Source of the DNA: Actinomycetes bacterium
GTDB lineage: Bacteria > Actinomycetota > Actinomycetes > S36-B12 > UBA5976
NCBI GenBank assembly: GCA_021784375.1
Contig: JAJXSV010000091.1
Location: forward strand, 1 to 7,989
DNA length: 7,989 nt
Direction of reading: 5' to 3'
Position 1 is the stretch's first letter, and every line of letters begins with the position of its first letter. The notes under the pieces are model-generated. The model saw nothing but the letters and a program-made list of their open reading frames with translations, made no database searches and was not told the DNA's origin. Positions 1 through 5,640 of this stretch are shown here, piece by piece. The position numbers and the translations under genes were made by a program.

Positions 1-980
1 GCGTCGTAGGAGTAGCCGTGCTGCGGCAACCAGATGCCCTGCAACCAGATGATGAGCATGAACTGCAGACCGCCACGTGCGGTCGCCGCCAGCAGGCCGG
101 CGAAACTGCCCATGGAGAAGGCGCGGTTGCGGAACAGGCGCAGGTCGAACATCGGCGACTCCACGTGCAGTTCGATCCAGCCGAAGAGCAGCAGGAAGGC
201 CAGGCCGATGACGAGGGCAGCATCCACACTGGGGTTGCCCCAGCCCATGGCCGAGCTGCCATAGGGCTGGATGCCGTAGACGATGCCGCTGAGGATCGAG
301 GTGAGGCCGATGGCGAAGGTGATGTTGCCGAGCCAGTCGATGCGTGCGTTCACGCGCCTGCCGTTGTCGTGCAGCGAGTGATAGGCCCAGAAGGTGCCGA
401 TGATGCCGAAGGGCACGGATACCCAGAAGATCCAACGCCAGTGCACGACCGAGAGCAGTCCGCCGGCCACCAGGCCGATGAAGGAGCCGGCGATCGCGGA
501 CACCTGGTTGATGCCCATGGCCAGACCGCGCTGTGCGGCGGGGAAGGCGTCGACGATGATGGCGCTGGAGTTGGCGAAGAGCATGGCGCCACCGACGCCC
601 TGCACCAGGCGCAGCACAACCAGCCACAGGGCTCCGCCACCACCGTTGAAGGGGTCAAGCGCGAGCAGCACGGAGCCCACGGTGAACACGGCGAAGCCGA
701 AGTTGTAGATACGGACGCGGCCCATCATGTCGCCCAGGCGGCCCAGGCTCACCACCAGCACCGCGGTGACGAGCATGTAGCCCATCATCATCCACAGCAG
801 ATAGCCGGTGTTGCTGGGCACCAGCGGGTTGATGCCTATGCCGTTGAAGATCGCCGGAAGCGAGATGAGGATGATGGAGCCGTTGATGGTGGCCATCAGG
901 ATGCCGAGCGTGGTGTTCGAGAGCGCCACCCACTTGTAGCGATCCGGGTGCAGCCCGTGCAGTCGCTTCGACTTCGCCAC
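1..980 (-). CDS. MFS drug/solute transporter, DHA2 (14-TMS) type, 3' end outside window
   Basis: Proton-coupled membrane exporter of the major facilitator superfamily; substrate unknown. 326 codons are present, reading off the left edge without a stop. The start is GTG at 980-978, behind an AGGAGG ribosome site (985-990) at a 4-base spacing. Hydrophobic segments lie at about residues 18-45, 58-79, 92-108, 117-142, 155-179, 184-201, 219-238, 253-269 and 290-317. Motif A is [11 protein letters not shown] (80-90) in the loop after helix 2. R124 in RLVQGVGG is the motif B arginine. [10 protein letters not shown] (165-174) is a motif C-like antiporter signature with Leu replacing the usual Pro. 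The N-terminal stretch [15 protein letters not shown] (31-45) occupies the position of the DHA2 helix 1 motif. Half or more of a typical protein is visible. Family assignment is firm, drug specificity is not. A palindrome just upstream suggests control by a dedicated repressor, which is not encoded in this window. Confidence 0.9.
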   Translation of the reverse strand, partial: MAKSKRLHGLHPDRYKWVALSNTTLGILMATINGSIILISLPAIFNGIGINPLVPSNTGYLLWMMMGYMLVTAVLVVSLGRLGDMMGRVRIYNFGFAVFTVGSVLLALDPFNGGGGALWLVVLRLVQGVGGAMLFANSSAIIVDAFPAAQRGLAMGINQVSAIAGSFIGLVAGGLLSVVHWRWIFWVSVPFGIIGTFWAYHSLHDNGRRVNARIDWLGNITFAIGLTSILSGIVYGIQPYGSSAMGWGNPSVDAALVIGLAFLLLFGWIELHVESPMFDLRLFRNRAFSMGSFAGLLAATARGGLQFMLIIWLQGIWLPQHGYSYD

Positions 981-990
981 GAGTCCTCCT

Positions 991-1012
991 AGTTGTTTGC
1001 CTGCAAGCAACT
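991..1012. promoter_or_regulatory. 22-bp palindromic operator upstream of the MFS gene
   Basis: Ten of eleven half-site positions form a dyad apart from one T/G mismatch and the central two bases: AGTTG-t-TTGC-ct-GCAA-g-CAACT. It ends one base before the AGGAGG ribosome site of the minus-strand transporter and overlaps its probable -10 box. Such short-spaced perfect dyads over the transcription start are typical of dimeric MarR- or TetR-type repressors that control exporters. The assignment to a regulator family is inference. A two-base loop makes an RNA hairpin less likely than a protein-binding DNA site. Confidence 0.6.
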
Positions 1013-1015
1013 ATA
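1010..1015 (-). promoter_or_regulatory. probable -10 box of the MFS transporter
   Basis: On the minus strand this reads TATAGT, five of six matches to TATAAT. It would start transcription near 1003, inside the palindrome and about 23 bases before the GTG start. No recognisable -35 hexamer is found 16-18 bases upstream, so activity may be weak or need an alternative contact. Confidence 0.4.
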
Positions 1016-1050
1016 TGGAGATCCGGGGTTGGCCGCTGCCGATTCCGGGC

Positions 1051-1443
1051 TCACTCAGGCAAGAGGTCGGTAAGGGATGCCAGTTTGCAGGGCACGTCGA
1101 CGTCCTCGTCGAGGTGGTAGGCAGCGCAGGCGCGGTGGTAACCGTCGGCGACGATGAGCGGACGACCGCTGCGAGCGTCACCGCGCACCAGCAGGATGGG
1201 GGAGAGCGGTTCGCCCTTGGCGATGCGTTTGAGGTCCTTGCTGACGTGGCGGTTGTCCTCGTCGAGGATCGGCAACTGCGAGGAACGGAAGAGATCCTTG
1301 GCCTTGACCGTGGTCATGGGTGCGGCGCGCAGCGCGTCGATCACTGCAGCCACGGCCGCCGGCTCCAGGAGTAGGCGGAGGTAATCCGCAGCTGCCGGGT
1401 AGTCGTGGTCCTCGGGCTGATCCAGCCACTGCGCCTTGCCCAT
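1051..1443 (-). CDS. small ParB/sulfiredoxin-fold-like protein of unknown function
   Basis: Predicted soluble protein of 130 residues with no signal peptide or membrane helix. The start is ATG at 1443-1441, with an AGGAGG site (1449-1454) five bases upstream. An in-frame GTG 15 bases earlier would place this site inside the gene and is less likely. The N-terminal third (about 15-45) looks helical. The C-terminal part contains PILDEDNRHV (58-67), a Lys-rich helix (68-77), a strand SPILLVRG (81-88) and IVADGYHRACAAYHL (97-111). The D-G-x-H-R block resembles the phosphate-binding DGxxR motif of ParB-type nuclease/CTPase domains, but the protein lacks the helix-turn-helix and C-terminal parts of a true ParB. 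It lies 70 bp upstream of the transporter on the same strand and is divergent from dnaK. It may be a small nucleotide- or DNA-interacting protein; the function is unknown. The gene itself is well supported by start, ribosome site and codon bias. Confidence 0.75.
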   Translation of the reverse strand: MGKAQWLDQPEDHDYPAAADYLRLLLEPAAVAAVIDALRAAPMTTVKAKDLFRSSQLPILDEDNRHVSKDLKRIAKGEPLSPILLVRGDARSGRPLIVADGYHRACAAYHLDEDVDVPCKLASLTDLLPE

Positions 1444-1514
1444 GCCGACCTCCTGCACACAGGGTAGGGCCGGGGATGCCGAAGCAGCGGAGCAGCGACG
1501 CCACCTCTGCGGAT

Positions 1515-1543
1515 AGAATATGAGTCGATCAGACTCACATTCT
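1515..1543. promoter_or_regulatory. HAIR-like HspR operator
   Basis: A 29-bp inverted repeat: AGAAT-a-TGAGTC-gatca-GACTCA-c-ATTCT, with a single mismatched pair between the outer and inner arms. The core TGAGT-N7-ACTCA (1521-1537) reproduces the spacing and inner bases of the actinobacterial HAIR element (consensus CTTGAGT-N7-ACTCAAG), to which HspR binds. The outer bases differ from consensus (TATGAGT and ACTCACA). It lies 95-118 bp upstream of dnaK, in an operon that itself encodes HspR, which makes autoregulation the natural reading. It also sits 72 bp upstream of the divergent ParB-like gene and could influence that too. Confidence 0.85.
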
Positions 1544-1554
1544 CTGCCATGAAA

Positions 1555-1585
1555 TTGACAGATCGCCTGCGTGAGGTCACACTAT
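1555..1585 (+). promoter_or_regulatory. probable housekeeping-type promoter of the dnaK operon
   Basis: The -35 box is a perfect TTGACA (1555-1560). The -10 is poorer: CACTAT (1580-1585, 19-base spacing) or CACACT (1578-1583, 17-base spacing), each matching three of six positions. Transcription would start near 1590, giving a leader of about 40 bases before the dnaK ATG. A weak -10 with a strong -35 and an upstream HAIR suits a repressible heat-shock promoter. Which -10 is used cannot be settled by eye. Confidence 0.55.
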
Positions 1586-1632
1586 GCAGCAAGTGGGTTG
1601 ATCCACAGCCCCCGGTAGCACAGGAGACAGAC

Positions 1633-3462
1633 ATGGCCCGCGCGGTCGGTATTGACCTTGGCACGACGAACTCCGTCGTTGCCGTACTCGAAGGTGGCGA
1701 ACCCACCGTTATTGCCAACGCCGAAGGCGCCCGCACCACCCCCTCGGTGGTCGCATTCGCCAAGAACGGCGAAGTCCTGGTCGGCGAGGTGGCCAAGCGT
1801 CAGGCCGTCACCAACACCGAGCGCACCATCCGCTCCGTGAAGCGCCACATGGGCACCGACTGGAAGATCGACATCGATGGCAAGGCCTATCGCTCGCAGG
1901 AGATCAGCGCACGCACGCTCATGAAGCTCAAGCGCGACGCCGAGGCCTACCTGGGTGAGACCATCACCGACGCCGTCATCACCGTCCCCGCCTACTTCAA
2001 CGACGCCCAGCGTCAGGCCACCAAGGAGGCCGGCGAGATCGCGGGCCTCAACGTGCTCCGCATCATCAACGAGCCCACGGCTGCAGCGCTGGCCTACGGC
2101 CTGGACAAGGGTGACAAGGAGCAGACCATCCTCGTCTTCGACCTCGGTGGTGGCACCTTCGACGTGTCGCTGCTGGAGATCGGTGAGGGCATCGTCGAGG
2201 TCAAGGCCACGAGTGGCGACAACCACCTCGGTGGCGACGACTGGGACGACGCGGTCATCAAGCACCTCGTCACCAACTTCAAGAACGCGCACGGCGTCGA
2301 CCTCTCCAAGGACAAGATGGCGTTGCAGCGTCTGCGTGAAGCGGCGGAGAAGGCCAAGATCGACCTCTCCCAGTCGCTGCAGGCTTCCATCAACTTGCCC
2401 TACATCACGGCCGGCGCCGACGGCCCGCTGCACTTGGACGAGACGCTTTCGCGTTCGCAGTTCGAGTCGTTGACGGCCGACCTGCTGCAGCGCTGCCGCA
2501 CTCCCTTCGAGAACGTCATCCGTGACGCCGGCATCAAGGTCTCCGAGATCGATCACGTGGTGCTCGTCGGTGGCTCCACCCGCATGCCCATGGTCACCGA
2601 GCTGGTCAAGCAGCTCACCGGTGGCCGCGAGCCCAACAAGGGCGTCAACCCGGACGAGGTGGTGGCCGTGGGTGCCGCACTGCAGGCCGGTGTGCTCAAG
2701 GGCGAGGTCAAGGACGTCCTGCTCCTCGACGTCACCCCGCTGTCCCTTGGCATCGAGACCAAGGGTGGCGTGATGGCCAAGATCATCGAGCGCAACACCA
2801 CCATCCCCACCAAGCGCTCGCAGGTCTTCACCACCGCTGACGACAACCAGCCCTCGGTGAGCATCCAGGTCTTCCAGGGTGAGCGCGAGATGACGGCCTA
2901 CAACAAGAAGCTCGGCACCTTCGAGCTGGTGGGCCTGCCCCCGGCACCGCGTGGCGTCCCTCAGGTCGAGGTGACCTTCGACATCGATGCCAACGGCATC
3001 GTGCACGTGGCGGCCAAGGATCTGGGCACCGGCAAGGAGCAGTCGATCACCATCTCCGGCGGCTCCGGCCTCTCCAAGGAGGAGATCGACCGCATGATGC
3101 GTGACGCCGAGGCGCACGCCGCTGAGGACCACAAGCGTCGTGAAGAGGTCGAGGCGCGCAACAACGCCGAGGCGCTCGTCTACCAGACCGAGAAGTTCCT
3201 GAAGGACAACGAGGACAAGATCGCCGAAACCCGTGGCGAGACCGACGCCGCCCTGGCCGAGGCCAAGAGCGCGCTCGAGGGCACGGATATGGAGGCCATC
3301 AAGTCCGCCGCCGAGAAGCTGGCTGCTGCCTCGCAGGCCCTCGGTGCAGCGATGTACCAGGCCGACGCTGCGGCCGGCGCCGAGGCCGGTGCCGGCACGT
3401 CCGGCAACCCCGACGATGACATCGTCGAGGGTGAAGTCGTCGACGAGGACAAGCAGCCGTGA
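1633..3462 (+). CDS. dnaK: molecular chaperone DnaK (Hsp70)
   Basis: Cytosolic ATP-driven chaperone that binds exposed hydrophobic segments; works with DnaJ and GrpE, hands aggregates to ClpB, and in actinobacteria acts as HspR co-repressor. 609 residues. The start is ATG at 1633 with AGGAG (1622-1626) six bases upstream, giving the family-typical N-terminus [14 protein letters not shown]. An in-frame ATG at 1549 overlaps the promoter and has no ribosome site. The nucleotide-binding domain covers about 1-360: IDLGTTNS (7-14), catalytic K70, DLGGGTFD (170-177, T175 the autophosphorylation position), GGSTRMP. The phosphate motif lies 24 residues earlier than in E. coli, as expected for Hsp70s lacking the Gram-negative insertion. 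The linker is VLLLD (362-366). The beta substrate domain follows to about 480, then the helical lid, and an Ala/Gly-rich tail ending in an acidic [10 protein letters not shown] segment. First gene of the operon; its stop overlaps the grpE start. Confidence 0.98.
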   Translation: MARAVGIDLGTTNSVVAVLEGGEPTVIANAEGARTTPSVVAFAKNGEVLVGEVAKRQAVTNTERTIRSVKRHMGTDWKIDIDGKAYRSQEISARTLMKLKRDAEAYLGETITDAVITVPAYFNDAQRQATKEAGEIAGLNVLRIINEPTAAALAYGLDKGDKEQTILVFDLGGGTFDVSLLEIGEGIVEVKATSGDNHLGGDDWDDAVIKHLVTNFKNAHGVDLSKDKMALQRLREAAEKAKIDLSQSLQASINLPYITAGADGPLHLDETLSRSQFESLTADLLQRCRTPFENVIRDAGIKVSEIDHVVLVGGSTRMPMVTELVKQLTGGREPNKGVNPDEVVAVGAALQAGVLKGEVKDVLLLDVTPLSLGIETKGGVMAKIIERNTTIPTKRSQVFTTADDNQPSVSIQVFQGEREMTAYNKKLGTFELVGLPPAPRGVPQVEVTFDIDANGIVHVAAKDLGTGKEQSITISGGSGLSKEEIDRMMRDAEAHAAEDHKRREEVEARNNAEALVYQTEKFLKDNEDKIAETRGETDAALAEAKSALEGTDMEAIKSAAEKLAAASQALGAAMYQADAAAGAEAGAGTSGNPDDDIVEGEVVDEDKQP

Positions 3463-4067
3463 CCGAGCACGAGGGCGAATCGGGCTTCGTCTTCAAGGAC
3501 AAGCGCAAGATCGACCCGGAAACGGGCGAGGTTCGCAATGCTGCCGAGGAGGGCGCGGATACATCCGTGCCCTCCGAGGGCAGCGCGGCCAGTGCCGATG
3601 CCGCCGCCTCCGACAGCGAGGCCCTCATCGGCATGGAGATCGCCACCTTGCGCGAGGACGTGCAGCGCATCCAGGCCGAGTACGCGAACTACCGCAAGCG
3701 CGTCGAGCGTGACCGTTCGGTGGCTCGAGACAACGCCATCGCCGATGTGCTGACGGCCCTGCTGCCGGTGCTCGACGACATGCAGCGCGCACGCGAGCAC
3801 AACGAATTCACGGGCGCCCTCAAGGCGCTGGGTGAAGCGGTGGAAGCGGTGGCCACGCGTTTCGGGCTCGAGACCTACGGTGCCGCCGACGAGCCCTTCG
3901 ATCCCGCCGTGCATGAGGCGCTCACGCACACCACTGCCGACGACGCCGGTGAGCACCCGGTGACGGTCGTCAGTGGCGTGTACCAGGTCGGCTACCGCCA
4001 CGCCGGTCGCATCCTGCGTCCGGCACGGGTCGGCGTGGAGGATCGCGCAGCCGGCGATCCCGCCTGA
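3459..4067 (+). CDS. grpE: GrpE, nucleotide exchange factor for DnaK
   Basis: Dimeric cofactor that opens the DnaK nucleotide-binding domain to release ADP and reset the chaperone cycle. 202 residues. GTG start overlaps the dnaK stop in a GTGA (3459-3462), with GAGGA (3445-3449) upstream inside dnaK, so translation is probably coupled. The first 55 residues are acidic, low-complexity and disordered, but contain [16 protein letters not shown] (11-26), a segment usual in actinobacterial GrpE. A long helix for the dimer coiled coil runs about 56-115 with [11 protein letters not shown] (75-85) and [14 protein letters not shown] (101-114). The C-terminal beta domain has [11 protein letters not shown] (145-155) and [20 protein letters not shown] (174-193). 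All family landmarks are present. The gap to dnaJ is 45 bp with no terminator. Confidence 0.96.
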   Translation: MTEHEGESGFVFKDKRKIDPETGEVRNAAEEGADTSVPSEGSAASADAAASDSEALIGMEIATLREDVQRIQAEYANYRKRVERDRSVARDNAIADVLTALLPVLDDMQRAREHNEFTGALKALGEAVEAVATRFGLETYGAADEPFDPAVHEALTHTTADDAGEHPVTVVSGVYQVGYRHAGRILRPARVGVEDRAAGDPA

Positions 4068-4112
4068 CGCTGACACATCCACATTAAAAGGCCCCGGGAG
4101 GAGGTGCAACAC

Positions 4113-5255
4113 ATGAACCAGGACTGGCTGGAGAAGGACTTCTACCAGACGCTGGGCGTCGACAAGTCGGCCACGGCTGACGAGATCAAGAAGGCCTACC
4201 GCAAACTGGCCAAGCAGTTGCACCCCGATGCCAATCAGGGCGACGCCAAGGCCGAGGAGCGTTTCAAGGCGGTGTCCGAGGCCTACGACGTCGTTGGCAA
4301 CGATTCCTCGCGCAAGGAGTACGACGAGGCGCGCGAGATGTTCGCGCGCGGCGGCTTCCCCGGCGGCGCCGCTGGTGGTTTTCCGGGTGGTTTCCCGGGC
4401 GCGCAGGGCATGAACTTCGACCTCGGCGACCTCTTCGGTGGCATGTTCGGCGGCGGCGGAGGTCGTCGTCCCCAGCGCGGCAACGACCTCGAGACCCGCA
4501 CCACGCTCTCCTTCGCCGATTCGCTGCGCGGGATCACCATCCCCTTGCGGCTCAACGGTGATGCCCGCTGCGAGGTCTGCCACGGCAGTGGGGCCAAGCC
4601 GGGCACGCATCCGCGTACCTGCCCCACCTGCAATGGCAGTGGTCACACGCAGCGCAGCATGGGTGGCTTCGGCTTCTCCGAGCCCTGCCGCGAATGCCGG
4701 GGCCAGGGAACCATCATCGACGACCCCTGCAGCGAATGCCGCGGCAGCGGTGCCGTGCGCACCACGCGCACGGTGCAGGTGAGGATCCCTGCCGGCGTGA
4801 AGGACGGGGCACGTATCCGTCTGGCCGGACGCGGTGGCCCCGGTGCCAACGGCGGTCCGTCCGGTGATCTCTTCGTCATCGTCACCGTCACGCCACATCC
4901 GGTGTTCGGGCGCAAGGACGACAACCTCACCGTCACGGTGCCCGTCACCATCGATGAAGCCACCCTGGGCGCCAACATCCCGGTGCCCGTCGTCACCGGC
5001 GGCTCCGTGTCCCTGAAGGTGCCAGCTGGCACCACACACGGGAGGACCTTCCGCATCAAGGGCCGCGGCGTGCCTTCGGCCAAGGGTCGCGACGGCGATC
5101 TGCTCGTCACCATCGAGATCGCCATTCCCCACAAGCTTCCCAAGGCGGCACGAGAGGCGCTTGAGCAGTACGCCGAGGCCATGAAGTCCGAGAACCCGCG
5201 CGACGAACTGCTGGAGCGCGCGGCTCGTGCGCCCCGCATCGAGCCGGAGCCCTAA
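4113..5255 (+). CDS. dnaJ: DnaJ (Hsp40) co-chaperone, type I
   Basis: Delivers unfolded substrates to DnaK and stimulates its ATPase. 380 residues. ATG at 4113 follows a strong AGGAGGT (4099-4105) at seven bases; an in-frame GTG at 4104 lies within this site and is rejected. J-domain about 9-75 with HPD at 37-39. A Gly/Phe-rich region (about 80-115) follows, built of GGFPGG-like units. The zinc-binding domain has four CxxCxGxG repeats at C153-G160, C170-G177, C192-G199 and C206-G213, so both zinc sites are complete. Two C-terminal substrate-binding beta domains follow to about 355. The DWLEKDFYQTLGV beginning is typical of the DnaJ1 paralogue found in actinobacterial dnaK operons; many relatives carry a second DnaJ elsewhere. 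The stop codon directly abuts the hspR start. Confidence 0.97.
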   Translation: MNQDWLEKDFYQTLGVDKSATADEIKKAYRKLAKQLHPDANQGDAKAEERFKAVSEAYDVVGNDSSRKEYDEAREMFARGGFPGGAAGGFPGGFPGAQGMNFDLGDLFGGMFGGGGGRRPQRGNDLETRTTLSFADSLRGITIPLRLNGDARCEVCHGSGAKPGTHPRTCPTCNGSGHTQRSMGGFGFSEPCRECRGQGTIIDDPCSECRGSGAVRTTRTVQVRIPAGVKDGARIRLAGRGGPGANGGPSGDLFVIVTVTPHPVFGRKDDNLTVTVPVTIDEATLGANIPVPVVTGGSVSLKVPAGTTHGRTFRIKGRGVPSAKGRDGDLLVTIEIAIPHKLPKAAREALEQYAEAMKSENPRDELLERAARAPRIEPEP

Positions 5256-5594
5256 ATGCAGCAGTTCACGCCGGATGTTGATGCGCCGCTGTACGGCATC
5301 GGTGTGGCGGCCGCCATGGCGGGAATGCACCAGCAGACCCTGCGCCAGTACGACCGCCTGGGACTGGTGGTGCCCGTACGCACCGCCGGTCTCACCCGCC
5401 TCTATTCACTGCGCGACATCGCCCGCCTGCACGAGATCGCTGCGCTTTCCGCCGAGGGTGTGAACCTGGTCGGTATCGCGCGCATCCTCGCCCTGGAGAC
5501 GGAGAACGCACGCCTGCGCGACCGTCTCGCCGAACTCTCCCAGCAGGCCAATTCCACCGCCCTGGTGGTATGGCGCCCCACTCGCAGGCGCTGA
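5256..5594 (+). CDS. hspR: HspR, MerR-family heat-shock repressor
   Basis: Represses the dnaK operon by binding HAIR elements, with DnaK as co-repressor in studied actinobacteria. 112 residues. The ATG immediately follows the dnaJ TAA, with GGAG (5246-5249) six bases upstream inside dnaJ, so it is probably translationally coupled. The MerR helix-turn-helix spans about 13-38, with [20 protein letters not shown] (18-37) closely matching known HspR. The wing follows at 42-54. [12 protein letters not shown] (67-78) leads into the dimerising coiled coil (about 79-97). The tail [13 protein letters not shown] (100-112) matches the conserved HspR C-terminus known from Mycobacterium tuberculosis (STALVVWKPRR). 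Oddities: the wing reads [10 protein letters not shown], where that homologue has RTSGGGRRYS; one residue is missing before EGVNL; the linker to the C-terminal tail is short, making the protein smaller than the mycobacterial form (126 aa). Confidence 0.95.
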   Translation: MQQFTPDVDAPLYGIGVAAAMAGMHQQTLRQYDRLGLVVPVRTAGLTRLYSLRDIARLHEIAALSAEGVNLVGIARILALETENARLRDRLAELSQQANSTALVVWRPTRRR

Positions 5595-5640
5595 GGAACA
5601 CCACGCACTTTCAGGCATCAGCAAGACGGAGGCCGAGATC

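Noticed and set aside
18..992. 324-codon plus-strand open frame opposite the transporter
   Set aside because: The Asp/Glu/His/Gln-rich translation has no domain, while the minus strand gives a clear MFS protein with its own ribosome site.
1571..1580. Short palindrome GTGA-GG-TCAC in the promoter spacer as a second HAIR
   Set aside because: It lacks the N7 spacing and the TGAGT/ACTCA arms. Four-base arms are expected by chance at this base composition.
1549..1632. Upstream in-frame ATG that would lengthen DnaK by 28 residues
   Set aside because: There is no ribosome site, it lies ahead of the -35 box, and the extension is unlike any DnaK N-terminus. ATG at 1633 has AGGAG at good spacing.
1444..1632. 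CIRCE element or HrcA-type control
   Set aside because: No TTAGCACTC-N9-GAGTGCTAA-like repeat is present; the only strong dyad is the HAIR.
1582..3132. 516-codon open frame antisense to dnaK
   Set aside because: It is a shadow of the G/C third-position bias of dnaK. Its translation is rich in Leu/Val/Asp/Gly/His without domain structure, and the sense strand is a certain gene. Long open frames antisense to Hsp70 genes are a known coincidence.
4068..4112. Terminator or promoter between grpE and dnaJ
   Set aside because: The 45 bp contain only a GC-rich stretch that is the dnaJ ribosome site; there is no stem with a T-run and no -35/-10 pair.
3180..5330. 716-codon open frame antisense to dnaK end, grpE, dnaJ and hspR start
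   Set aside because: It spans several gene boundaries of well-supported sense genes, has low-complexity Ala/Gly/His composition, and shows no motif. It is a codon-bias artefact.
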